Below, one piece after another: positions 25,575 through 33,545 of a DNA stretch of 50,907 nt. Position 1 is the stretch's first letter. Each line of letters begins with the position of its first letter. The translations under genes and the position numbers were made by a program. This DNA is from Candidatus Aminicenantota bacterium (lineage in GTDB: Bacteria; Acidobacteriota; Aminicenantia; Aminicenantales; Aminicenantaceae): positions 1 through 50,907 of the forward strand of contig DRHQ01000078.1 in NCBI GenBank assembly GCA_011049545.1, in the 5' to 3' direction. Under the pieces are notes generated by a model that saw only the letters and a list, made by a program, of their open reading frames with translations, was not told the DNA's origin and ran no database searches.

Positions 25575-26467
25575 TATAATTCATTCTTTCCTGTTAAAAG
25601 ATTATAAATTTCCAGATATCTTTTCGATGTCTGTTCGATAATGGACTGGGGCAAGGGAGGGGGTGGAGATTCTTTGTCCCAGTCTGTACTCTCCAGGTAA
25701 TTACGAACAAATTGCTTATCCAGGCTGGGCGGAGACTGGCCAGGAGAGTAACTGGCCAAAGGCCAGAATCGAGAAGAATCTGGCGTGAAGATTTCGTCAA
25801 TAAGGATAAGCTCATCTTTTAAAAGCCCGAATTCGAACTTTGTGTCAGCTAGAATAATTCCCTTAGAGAGAGCATGAAAGGAGGCTTTCTGAAAGAGCTC
25901 CAAGCTTACTTTTTTAACCTTATTGGCAAGTTCAGGTTCAATCAGCTTTTGCATCTCCTTAAAAGATATGTTTTGATCATGCTCCCCCTCTGCAGCCTTT
26001 GTGGCAGGAGTGAAAATTATCTCTTCCAGCCTGTCGGCTTCTCTCAGGTCAGAATGAACTTTCACGCCGCTAATCTTCCCTGTGGTTTTATAATCTTTCC
26101 ATCCTGAACCGGAGAGATATCCTCGGACAACACATTCTACAGGAAGTACCTCTGTCTTGTGCACCAGCATGGATCTTTTCTCCAGGATTTCCTTATACTT
26201 GAAAAGCACGGGAGGAAACTCATCTATCTCGTCAGTCAGCAGATGGTTGGGGCAAACGAGTGAGGTGAAATCAAACCAAAACTTGGAAAGCTGTGTTAAA
26301 ATTTTTCCCTTATCCGGAATGAGTGAAGGAAGAACATAATCAAAAGCAGAAATGCGGTCCGAAGCAACTATAAGGAGCTTGTCTTCTATCTCATAGACTT
26401 CACGGACTTTTCCTTTTTTGTATAAAGGAAGTTCTGGAATTGAGATTTCAGAATACGCTTTGACCAT
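25574..26467 (-). CDS. purC: Phosphoribosylaminoimidazole-succinocarboxamide synthase
   Basis: 297 residues, the longer form of SAICAR synthase. LYKKGKVREVYEIEDKLLIV and ASDRISAFDYVLPSLIPDKG form the ATP-binding start; EVLPVECVVRGYLSGSGWKD and LADTKFEFGLLKDELILIDE are family hallmarks, and PDSSRFWP follows. It converts CAIR, aspartate and ATP to SAICAR in purine synthesis. It is the first gene of its run. The 546 bases upstream hold a repeat island rather than other purine genes, so it is isolated from the rest of the pathway. Confidence 0.97.
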   Translation of the reverse strand: MVKAYSEISIPELPLYKKGKVREVYEIEDKLLIVASDRISAFDYVLPSLIPDKGKILTQLSKFWFDFTSLVCPNHLLTDEIDEFPPVLFKYKEILEKRSMLVHKTEVLPVECVVRGYLSGSGWKDYKTTGKISGVKVHSDLREADRLEEIIFTPATKAAEGEHDQNISFKEMQKLIEPELANKVKKVSLELFQKASFHALSKGIILADTKFEFGLLKDELILIDEIFTPDSSRFWPLASYSPGQSPPSLDKQFVRNYLESTDWDKESPPPPLPQSIIEQTSKRYLEIYNLLTGKNEL

Positions 26468-26610
26468 TGCATGCTAAAGAATAAAAAAAATAAATTTAAA
26501 AAGCAACTAAAAGGTTTTGGGAAATAGCCTAGCGCCCTTCAGATTTTTAACGCCATTCTCCATTCGATCTTCTCGGCGGCTGTTTAACTCGCCCTGCTCA
26601 GACATACTCG

Positions 26611-26704
26611 GAGAAAAAGGGGACAGGCTACTTTTTCTGTTGTTCTGTCCATGAGTAGAGACTTTCTCTTTCTTAGAGAAAAAGTAGCCTGTCCCTTTTT
26701 TCTC
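26611..26704. repeat. Hairpin 1 of the repeat island (GGGGACAGGCTAC type)
   Basis: Left arm 26611-26638 and right arm 26677-26704 pair over about 28 bases with one mismatch around a 38-base loop. The core GGGACAGGCTACTTTTT recurs as a half copy at 28809-28832 and, degraded, at 50106-50133. Confidence 0.85.
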
Positions 26705-26798
26705 GCCCCTTGCCTGGCGAAGGCTGTATGGTGAAAAAACCGTGAGAAAGGCTGAGCGGGCAAGGTTTCTCTCCGAAGGAGAGGAGAGCGAAGCCTTG

Positions 26799-26893
26799 AG
26801 AATAAATGGGGCCAGGCTCCATTTTCTGCTGTTATGTCTTCAACTTGAGAATGTCTTCTTTCTTGCAAAATGGAGCCTGGCCCCATTTATTCT
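26799..26893. repeat. Hairpin 2 of the repeat island (GGGGCCAGGCTCC type)
   Basis: Perfect 27-base arms 26799-26825 and 26867-26893, core ATGGGGCCAGGCTCCATTTT, around a 41-base loop that resembles the loop of hairpin 1 (CTGnTGTTnTGTC at its start, TTTCTT at its end). Confidence 0.88.
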
Positions 26894-27013
26894 GGGGGCA
26901 AAAGCAACGTGTTTTGGGGCCATATAGACTGAGCCTTTCTTCAATGGTCGCTGCAGATATTCCCCAAAACCTTTGCCTTAATAATCATGCATAACGGAGC
27001 TTGAGATTCTTTC

Positions 27014-27718
27014 CTAAGATGACATTCCTATAAAACTCAGTGTTCTGCCCGCCTTATCTTTATCTCTTCGGAATGAGGGAAGGTTCTCATGGCAATGAGT
27101 GCAGATGTCTGCGGAAAAAACATTCTTCTCTTCGACTCCTACGCTGACCATTTGAGAGAGATTTGCCTCTTTTAGATCGAAGAGATATTTTCCCCGTCGC
27201 AGAGGATGATTTTGAAAAGATTCTGTAGAAAGACCTTCTTGCTCAAAACTATGATAGACATTCTCCCCAACTTCATAGCATTCATGTCCTATACAAGGAC
27301 CCAAAGCCGCAAGAAGCGATGAGGGATGACAGCCGTAAAGATCTTTCATCCTTTGGATAACCTTTTGAACCACTCTCTTAGATGTCCCTCTCCACCCGCA
27401 GTGGACAGCAGCAACCATTTTCTGGGACTCATCCACAATAAGAACTGGAAGACAATCAGCTGTTTTTATGATTAGAAGGAGAAAGGGAAGGCCAGTGATC
27501 ATTGCATCTCCTTTTAATTTCTCTTCGGGAATATTATCTATTACTTGGATAATATCGGAGTGAATTTGATCAAGGAAGACGGGCTTGAAATCCTTCCTCT
27601 CGGGACTATTTTGGTAATCATCCTCTTTCCATTTTCTTATTCCGAAGCCATGGATAAGGAAGGGAATTTGTTCCAGTCGAGGAATCCTGCTGTATAAGGA
27701 GCCAGATTTTACACTCAT
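27014..27718 (-). CDS. YfiH/laccase-domain (PgeF type) protein
   Basis: 234 residues. The three metal ligands of the family are visible: FLDQIHSDIIQVID (His), IKTADCLPVLIVD (Cys) and VAAVHCGWRGTSKRVVQKVI (His), followed by LGPCIGHECYEVGENV. Members have been described as multicopper polyphenol oxidases, as purine nucleoside-processing enzymes, and as PgeF, which removes mis-incorporated L-serine-containing peptidoglycan precursors. Which activity applies here cannot be read from sequence. The start is ATG at 27718. It faces away from the radical SAM gene on the plus strand. Confidence 0.92.
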   Translation of the reverse strand: MSVKSGSLYSRIPRLEQIPFLIHGFGIRKWKEDDYQNSPERKDFKPVFLDQIHSDIIQVIDNIPEEKLKGDAMITGLPFLLLIIKTADCLPVLIVDESQKMVAAVHCGWRGTSKRVVQKVIQRMKDLYGCHPSSLLAALGPCIGHECYEVGENVYHSFEQEGLSTESFQNHPLRRGKYLFDLKEANLSQMVSVGVEEKNVFSADICTHCHENLPSFRRDKDKAGRTLSFIGMSS

Positions 27719-27822
27719 CGGGATCAGACTCTGATAACTTTAATTATTCTAATCAAAAAATACAACCAAATGTTGAACATTCAAAAAAAATTAAAATTTT
27801 TAAAGTCTGACTTCAAATTTGT

Positions 27823-27828
27823 TATAAT
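27823..27828 (+). promoter_or_regulatory. TATAAT -10 box just before the radical SAM gene
   Basis: A perfect TATAAT at 27823-27828 overlaps the upstream TTG start candidate, arguing that translation starts at the ATG at 27843. No good -35 box is visible; TTTAAA near 27798 is the best placed. The leader would be under 15 bases. Confidence 0.5.
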
Positions 27829-27842
27829 TGCTTTTGAAGAGC

Positions 27843-28790
27843 ATGCAGTCAAAAAATTTTGAACCAGCCTATCTTAAGACACATCGAGAAGGGCTGCTTC
27901 CAGAAAAAATTGAGAAGGCCTTCCGATTAATGGAGAAGTGCAGCCTCTGCCCTCGAAACTGTGGCGTGAACCATGTCAAAAGAGAAAAAAAACTCTGTGG
28001 CGCAGGATTACTTCCTGAGGTCTCTTCCTACTCGCCCCACTTCGGAGAAGAAGAGCCGCTCGTTGGCCTTCATGGCTCAGGCACGATTTTCATGACTCAC
28101 TGTAACCTAAAATGCCTTTTTTGCCAGAATTACTCTATAAGTCATGGCGGGGAAGGGCGGGAGATATCCTTTGAAAGATTGGGCAGGATGATGGTTGAAC
28201 TACAAATGATGGGCTGCCACAACATCAATTTTGTCACTCCCACACATTATGTTCCTCAAATTCTGAAGGCCCTTCCTGCAGCAGTGGAAAGGGGGCTTAA
28301 AGTTCCCCTTGTCTATAACACAGGAGGTTATGATTCCGTTGAGACTCTGAAGCTTTTAGACGGAGTCTTTGATATCTATATGCCTGATTTCAAATATGCT
28401 GATGGCAAGGTGGCTGAAGAATACTCACAAGCCTCTGACTATCCTGAGATGGCAAAGCTTGCCTTTAAGGAAATGCATCGTCAAGCAGGAGATCTCCTCC
28501 TGGATGAGAGAGGAATAGCCCTTAAAGGACTTTTAGTGAGACACCTTGTTCTTCCCCAGGGATTGGCTGGAACAAAAAAAGTAATGCATTTCCTGGCTCA
28601 GGAAATCTCGAAGAACACCTATGTTAACATCATGGACCAGTTTTATCCCTGCGGCAAAATCTCTCACAACTCTCCTCTAGGCAGAAGAATCACCCAGGGG
28701 GAGTTTAACGAGGCCGTAGAGGCAGCAAAGAATGAAGGAATAACTCGCCTGGATAAGCGGGAGAAATCACGTATTATCTGGCATTTCTGA
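27843..28790 (+). CDS. PflX-like radical SAM protein (pyruvate formate-lyase activase family)
   Basis: 315 residues from the ATG at 27843. An N-terminal cysteine cluster (CSLCPRNCGVN, later CGAG) precedes the radical SAM motif THCNLKCLFCQNYSISHGG (CxxxCxxC). Then come VPLVYNTGGYDSVETLKLLD, GVFDIYMPDFKY and YVNIMDQFYPCG. The pattern matches the uncharacterised PflX/COG1313 group related to pyruvate formate-lyase activating enzyme. The target glycyl-radical enzyme or substrate is unknown and none is nearby. It should be a cytosolic, oxygen-sensitive Fe-S protein. The longer TTG start is disfavoured because it overlaps a TATAAT box. Confidence 0.92.
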   Translation: MQSKNFEPAYLKTHREGLLPEKIEKAFRLMEKCSLCPRNCGVNHVKREKKLCGAGLLPEVSSYSPHFGEEEPLVGLHGSGTIFMTHCNLKCLFCQNYSISHGGEGREISFERLGRMMVELQMMGCHNINFVTPTHYVPQILKALPAAVERGLKVPLVYNTGGYDSVETLKLLDGVFDIYMPDFKYADGKVAEEYSQASDYPEMAKLAFKEMHRQAGDLLLDERGIALKGLLVRHLVLPQGLAGTKKVMHFLAQEISKNTYVNIMDQFYPCGKISHNSPLGRRITQGEFNEAVEAAKNEGITRLDKREKSRIIWHF

Positions 28791-28808
28791 CTCAGAACTC
28801 TTTCTGAA

Positions 28809-28832
28809 AAAAGTAGCCTGTCCCCTTTTTTT
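28809..28832. repeat. Half copy of the island hairpin repeat
   Basis: AAAAAGTAGCCTGTCCCCTT followed by more T matches one arm of hairpin 1 (26677-26704). It fills the 41-base space between the convergent radical SAM and MFS genes, touching the MFS stop. Confidence 0.75.
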
Positions 28833-29998
28833 TAGCTTTTTTTATACAGGGAGGATTTCCCCCATAAAATCAGGATAGACGAGGAAAGAAAAATAAAAAA
28901 AGCAAAAATAATAAAGGCCTCTTTTAGCCCAAAGTACTGGGAGACCCACCCAAAGGATAGAGGGCCAAAGGCAAAACCTAAATCAACAGAAGATGAAAAA
29001 AGACTCAAAACTTTCCCTTGTTCTCGAAGAGCAACTCCCTCGACAGCGAGTGCAGTTAGATGAGGGTAAAGAATGCCAACTCCAATTCCCCCGATAACAC
29101 CAGATAATCCGAGGAGAAAATTATTGGAAGCAAAATAGATTAAGATCCCTCCTGCGGAAATAAAATAAAAAGAAGGAAGAAGCAATTTCGGACTACCCCA
29201 AAAAATAAATCGTTTCCCTCCATAAAGCCGCATAAACACAACGGTCAAGCTAAGAAAAGTATAATAATACCCGGCCCGCATAGGAGATTCTTCGTGGGCA
29301 AGAAGAGGAACAAAACTTAAGCTGGAGCTAACGCCAATCTCAAAGACAACGGTTAGAAAAAAAATCAAGCAAATTTTTCTCTGTTTTAGAAGACGAAGAA
29401 AGCTAACACTTTTAACTCCTGAGTCTTCAGGAAATCGAGGAAGTTTGACTTTCCAGAAGAAGCCATACAAAAGCGGAATCGCAGCCAGGAAAATAGCACA
29501 GAGAAAAAAGAAAAAGAAGCCAAATCTTTCAATAATTCCCTCTCCCAGCAAAGGAACAAACAGGAAAGGAAGCATAAAACCTGTGGATACGACTCCGATG
29601 GCATAAGCCCTCTCATCCTCACGGGTTATCATAACAGCAATCAATAAAGCTGCCAGAATAAAGACGGAAAGGCCAATACCATGAAAAATCCTTATGAATA
29701 CGACAAACCAATTTAATTCCTGGATGAAGAGGTACATGGTTGTCATGATCAGGTTAAGAATAAGCCCTGCCACAACTACTTTCCTGGGATTGTACCTGCT
29801 CAAGAGCCATCCAACAAATGGGCGAGATACAAAGGCAGCCAGGGAAAAAACCCCCACTAAAAAGCCGATTTGCTGCGGACTCCCTCCTAGGTTTTTAAAA
29901 TATAAAGAAAGTAGAATCAGCATGGCAAGGGAAGAATAAGACATTAAAACCATTAGTTGGATGGAGAGTATTCCCGGAGCTATTTTTTTATTTCTCAT
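28832..29998 (-). CDS. Major facilitator superfamily transporter
   Basis: 388 residues with about 12 hydrophobic helices and the family motif between helices 2 and 3 (VSRPFVGWLLSRYNPRKVVV). It begins IAPGILSIQLMVLMSYSSLA, and later LGFAFGPLSFGWVSQYFG is a typical helix 11 region. Substrate cannot be inferred; the closest general type is drug/metabolite efflux. Start ATG at 29998. It is convergent with the radical SAM gene and not obviously in an operon; the 246 bases upstream hold dispersed repeats. Confidence 0.87.
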   Translation of the reverse strand: MRNKKIAPGILSIQLMVLMSYSSLAMLILLSLYFKNLGGSPQQIGFLVGVFSLAAFVSRPFVGWLLSRYNPRKVVVAGLILNLIMTTMYLFIQELNWFVVFIRIFHGIGLSVFILAALLIAVMITREDERAYAIGVVSTGFMLPFLFVPLLGEGIIERFGFFFFFLCAIFLAAIPLLYGFFWKVKLPRFPEDSGVKSVSFLRLLKQRKICLIFFLTVVFEIGVSSSLSFVPLLAHEESPMRAGYYYTFLSLTVVFMRLYGGKRFIFWGSPKLLLPSFYFISAGGILIYFASNNFLLGLSGVIGGIGVGILYPHLTALAVEGVALREQGKVLSLFSSSVDLGFAFGPLSFGWVSQYFGLKEAFIIFAFFIFLSSSILILWGKSSLYKKS

Positions 29999-30121
29999 TT
30001 AAATGAGACAAAAATTAACAAATCTATTCTTTTATTTCAATCCTTTTATGATGTAGTGGTCTGATTTTTCAAGCGTCTCCAAATCAATTGTTCGGATTTG
30101 ATGAATTAAATTCATGTATTA

Positions 30122-30228
30122 AAAGGTGGACTTGATAAATCAAGCCCCTACAAGAAATCAAACACCTACAATGAACCAAATCTCTAAAGATTATTAAAGG
30201 TGGATTTGATGAATCAAACCGTTACAAT
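30122..30228. repeat. Two copies of a dispersed repeat (TTGATnAATCAA core)
   Basis: GGTGGACTTGATAAATCAAG followed by CCCCTACAA (30125-30153) and GGTGGATTTGATGAATCAAA followed by CCGTTACAA (30199-30227) lie 74 bases apart; a weaker one is at 30093-30117. Related copies are at 39025-39048 and 41415-41441. The core is itself an inverted repeat. These occupy the gap 29999-30244, which holds no gene. Confidence 0.7.
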
Positions 30229-30244
30229 AAATCTGATCCCCGCG

Positions 30245-30709
30245 TTATTCAGGATGGATTAAAGCTTCATAAATGAATCTTTTATAGTGTTTAATCATAT
30301 CTTGGATGAGTTCTTCTTTGGGCAATTTCAGGACTTCTGAAGGCTTGATATGTTTCATGAAAGGCACTTCTTTTTCCTCAATACGACTCTTCTTATTCTT
30401 CCTTACTCTAATCAGCAGACTTAACTTGAGATCCAGAGCGTTTTTGGGAAGGCGTATAATGTAGTGGAAATTATCTACCCTCGATTTAGGAAAATTCACC
30501 TCAAAACCGATCGATTTCCCTTTTTCCTTTCGGACTTTGGATTTTATCCCGTAGTTTTTCAGCTCTTCAGACAAAACTTCAAAGGATGACTCGGCAATGA
30601 ACTCGCAAAATTGATTAAATTTCTCAGGAGCTTCAACCTTACACTCATCGACAACTCTGAGGTCATCCATAAAACTTGCTAGCTCGTCTTTCCAGTCAGT
30701 TTTGGCCAT
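30245..30709 (-). CDS. Conserved-looking protein of unknown function
   Basis: 154 residues, soluble, charged. The N terminus is helical (WKDELASFMDDLRVVDECKV), the middle beta-rich (FHYIIRLPKNALDLKLSLLI) with a basic stretch RVRKNKKSRIEEKEV, and the end helical (LPKEELIQDMIKHYKRFIYE). There is no signal peptide or membrane segment and I recognise no family. It stands alone, 92 bases downstream of the flavodiiron gene in the same direction, so co-transcription is possible. Start ATG at 30709. Confidence 0.65.
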   Translation of the reverse strand: MAKTDWKDELASFMDDLRVVDECKVEAPEKFNQFCEFIAESSFEVLSEELKNYGIKSKVRKEKGKSIGFEVNFPKSRVDNFHYIIRLPKNALDLKLSLLIRVRKNKKSRIEEKEVPFMKHIKPSEVLKLPKEELIQDMIKHYKRFIYEALIHPE

Positions 30710-30801
30710 TTTGTACCCCCGGAAAAATATGCCATGCGTATCTTAACATATTCCTCTTCAACTTTAAAAGATGAAGTAAAAAAAAAGAAACTGGGTGCTC
30801 T

Positions 30802-32004
30802 TTATGTCCCTTTTTTTATCAATTCCGCGAAACGTCTTCCAAATTCTTCTCCCTTTTTCAACTCTTCTTCTGTAGGACATCCCTTAAATTCCAGGGTATC
30901 GGCAAGTTCCCACTTAAGTGGCTCTATAATTTTTTCCAAATTTTTTCTCGCCCCACCACTCCATCCGTAGCTTCCAAAATAAGCCACTTTCTTGTTCTTG
31001 ATGTGCTTGTGAGCAGCCATGTTTAACACTGCTTCAACTGGAGGAAACATGGACACTTCATAGGTGGGAGCTCCTATCATGATCCCTCTTTTTGTCCAAA
31101 GGGAAGGGAGGATGTAGCTCGCATGAGTTCGGGAAGCATCAAAGATTTCAAGGGGAACATCTTCCCGGGATATTCCCCGAGCCACCGCATTCATCATGGA
31201 TTCCGTAAAACCGTACATAGAGCCATAAATCAGGGTTATGCCGGGCTCAGTTTTTCCAACGGCGTACTCTGCCCACTTCTTGTAAAGATTAACTATAAGA
31301 GAAGGATTCTTGCGCCAGATTAGACCATGAGATGGAGCAATAACGTCAATGGAAAGATCAGCTAGTTTTTCGATAGCTCCCAAAACCCTTGCACTGAAGC
31401 TGGCCACGATATTAACGTAATAGCGGAGGGCTTCCTTCTGATAAAAATCAAAGTCTTTGCATTCATCATCAAAGATCGCACCTCGGATAGCGCCATATCC
31501 GCCAAAAGCATCACAAGGAAAAAGAATTCTGTGAGAAACCTCGTAGGTCATCATAGTCTCAGGCCAATGAAGAAAGGGTGTTGAAAAAAACTTCAAAGTT
31601 CTTTTGCCCAGAGAAAGAGTGTCTCCATCGTTAACCACCCGAACGTTCTCTTTTATGGAAAAGAAACTCTCCAGCATATCCTTCGTTTTTGCTGAACCCA
31701 GGAAAGTGACTCGAGGAGCAATCCTTCTCAACGTCCTTATAAGACCGGAGTGATCGGGTTCCATATGGTTGATGACTACAAAATCAATTTTTGAGATATC
31801 TATGACTCCATCGATTTGATCAAGGTATTCATCTCCCTTGAATGATTTTGTCAAATCGATGATCGCCTTCTTTTCATCGTCTATAAGATATGAATTGTAT
31901 GAAACACCTTCCTTTGTGATCGGCCATAAACCTTCGAAAAGGTCGGTGGTTCGGTCGTTTACTCCTATCCAGTAAACATCGGGCTTTATCTCTATTGCAG
32001 GCAT
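30802..32004 (-). CDS. Flavodiiron protein (A-type flavoprotein, FprA family)
   Basis: 400 residues: a metallo-beta-lactamase-like domain (1-250) and a C-terminal flavodoxin domain (about 250-395, starting LIYGSMYGFTESMMNAVARG). All diiron ligands are present: His80, Glu82, Asp84 and His85 (NHMEPDHSG), His146 (FLHWPETMM), Asp165 (FPCDAFGGYG) and His226 (APSHGLIW). Such proteins reduce oxygen to water or nitric oxide to nitrous oxide, protecting anaerobes. No rubredoxin domain or gene is adjacent, so the electron donor is elsewhere. AGGAGG lies eight bases before the ATG. The gene is divergent from the transporter at 32175. Confidence 0.96.
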   Translation of the reverse strand: MPAIEIKPDVYWIGVNDRTTDLFEGLWPITKEGVSYNSYLIDDEKKAIIDLTKSFKGDEYLDQIDGVIDISKIDFVVINHMEPDHSGLIRTLRRIAPRVTFLGSAKTKDMLESFFSIKENVRVVNDGDTLSLGKRTLKFFSTPFLHWPETMMTYEVSHRILFPCDAFGGYGAIRGAIFDDECKDFDFYQKEALRYYVNIVASFSARVLGAIEKLADLSIDVIAPSHGLIWRKNPSLIVNLYKKWAEYAVGKTEPGITLIYGSMYGFTESMMNAVARGISREDVPLEIFDASRTHASYILPSLWTKRGIMIGAPTYEVSMFPPVEAVLNMAAHKHIKNKKVAYFGSYGWSGGARKNLEKIIEPLKWELADTLEFKGCPTEEELKKGEEFGRRFAELIKKGT

Positions 32005-32174
32005 TTAACCTACCTCCTTTCTCCAGATTGCTTATAATTTTAACGAGAGAGGATTAAATAGGCAATAATTTAATTTAGGGAACCCATAATTTCTTTTACA
32101 ATATCCACTGATTATGGTAAAAGAGATGGGAAAAATTAATATTTCTTTTCTTTGTCTTCATAGAGGAGACTGAA

Positions 32175-33536
32175 ATGGACGGCCAGGAAACGATCAAGAG
32201 AGGAACATGGGGATCCAAAACCGCTTTCATTCTCGCAGCAACGGGTTCAGCTATAGGTTTGGGCAACATCTGGCGATTCCCGGCAATGGTAAGTCAGAAT
32301 GGAGGAGCGGTTTTTGTCCTGGTCTATATCCTGGCGGTTGCTTTAATCGGGTTCACTGTGATGCTGGCAGAATTGACCATCGGGCGCCACACTCAGAAAA
32401 ACCCTGTCGGAGCCATCGGACACATAAAACCGCGCTCACCCTGGAAATTTATCGGCTATCTGGGAGTGATTACAGGTATTTGTATTCTCTCTTATTATTC
32501 TGTCGTAGCAGGATGGACAGTAGGCTACATTGTCAAGACTGCAACAGGGGCTTTCAGTGGAGAAGTGACAAGTCAATTAACTGAAAAAATATACACAGAA
32601 TTCACCTCTAATCCTATTCAAGTTATCTTTTTACTTTTCCTGTTTATCGGAATGACTACTTACATAGTCTCAAAAGGAGTTAAAAAAGGAATAGAAAGAT
32701 GGACTAAGGTTCTGATGCCCATCCTTTTTCTGCTTATAATTTTTCTTGCCGTGAGGGCTTTAACGCTTCCCGGCGCCTCCGCAGGCCTGACCTATTATCT
32801 CAACCCAGACTTCTCCAAGCTCAGCGGCACAGTCGTTCTATTTGCGTTAGGGCAGGCTTTCTTTTCTCTAAGCCTGGGTATGGGAACAATGATCACTTAC
32901 GGCAGCTATATTTCTAAGTCCGATAATCTCGTCTCGTCGGCAGGATGGGTCACCTTCTCGGATACTTTTATCGCCCTCCTGGCGGGGTTGATAATTTTCC
33001 CCACCCTTGCTTTCTCAGGCCAGCTTGGCAATGTTGGAGGTTTCGGCCTTGTTTTCAAGGTCTTTCCCATTATCTTTTCCCAAATACCGGGCGGTTATAT
33101 CTTTGCGCTTCTCTTTTTCTCACTTTTATGCGTGGCTGCATTAACTTCGACCATATCTCTCCTTGAAGTTCCAGTGGCTTATCTAGTTGATGAGCGGGAA
33201 TGGTCGAGAAAAAAGGCAGCTCTGCTAGTAGGGTTTCTCTCCTTTGTCATAGGGGTTCCTGCTGCTCTTTCCTTTGGAGGAATGAAAATTTTCACCAAGA
33301 TAGATTTCTTTGGCAAGTTTGATTTTATCTTCGGCAATATCTCCTTAGCCGTTGGCGCCCTCTTGATATGCGTGTTCGTTGGTTATGTCTGGGGTGTTAA
33401 AAACGCAATCAAAGAAATTTTTTCTGGAAATCATAAATTCAAGATAAAACCTCTCTGGGTTTTTTCTCTTAAGTTTCTCTCTCCTCTAGCTGTAATTATT
33501 ATTCTCATCTTCATAAAAAAACTTGTTTCTGGATAA
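32175..33536 (+). CDS. Sodium-dependent transporter, NSS/SNF family
   Basis: 453 residues with 11-12 membrane helices. The family signature is at the start: KTAFILAATGSAIGLGNIWR followed by FPAMVSQNGGAVF, the unwound helix 1 that binds sodium and substrate. Later GTMITYGSYISK (helix 7 region) also fits. NSS proteins such as LeuT and TnaT import amino acids with sodium. GAGGAG lies upstream of the ATG. The next gene, an AGCS-type alanine/sodium symporter, starts nine bases later, so the two form an amino-acid uptake unit. A partial amino-acid preference cannot be assigned. Confidence 0.94.
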   Translation: MDGQETIKRGTWGSKTAFILAATGSAIGLGNIWRFPAMVSQNGGAVFVLVYILAVALIGFTVMLAELTIGRHTQKNPVGAIGHIKPRSPWKFIGYLGVITGICILSYYSVVAGWTVGYIVKTATGAFSGEVTSQLTEKIYTEFTSNPIQVIFLLFLFIGMTTYIVSKGVKKGIERWTKVLMPILFLLIIFLAVRALTLPGASAGLTYYLNPDFSKLSGTVVLFALGQAFFSLSLGMGTMITYGSYISKSDNLVSSAGWVTFSDTFIALLAGLIIFPTLAFSGQLGNVGGFGLVFKVFPIIFSQIPGGYIFALLFFSLLCVAALTSTISLLEVPVAYLVDEREWSRKKAALLVGFLSFVIGVPAALSFGGMKIFTKIDFFGKFDFIFGNISLAVGALLICVFVGYVWGVKNAIKEIFSGNHKFKIKPLWVFSLKFLSPLAVIIILIFIKKLVSG

Positions 33537-33545
33537 AGGAAGTCA

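Larger units (their letters stand above)
26509..26974. mobile_element. MITE-like or REP-composite element, non-coding
   Basis: The element is bounded by 17-base inverted repeats with one mismatch (AAAGGTTTTGGGAAATA at 26509-26525 and its inverse at 26958-26974). Inside are two long hairpins: arms 26611-26638 / 26677-26704 (about 28 bases, one mismatch) and 26799-26825 / 26867-26893 (27 bases, perfect). The two hairpins resemble each other in arms and loops, so one is a diverged copy of the other. Nothing inside looks like a protein, although ORFs of up to 100 codons occur by chance. It fills the gap 26468-27013 between purC and the YfiH gene. No transposase is nearby. Confidence 0.7.

Noticed and set aside
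26584-26927. ORFs of 60-100 codons on both strands in the repeat island
   Set aside because: They run through the hairpin arms, share no family features and have no ribosome-binding sites; the sequence is better explained as repeats.
27828-27842. TTG start giving a longer radical SAM protein
   Set aside because: The TTG overlaps a perfect TATAAT box, and the extra residues are not family-like.
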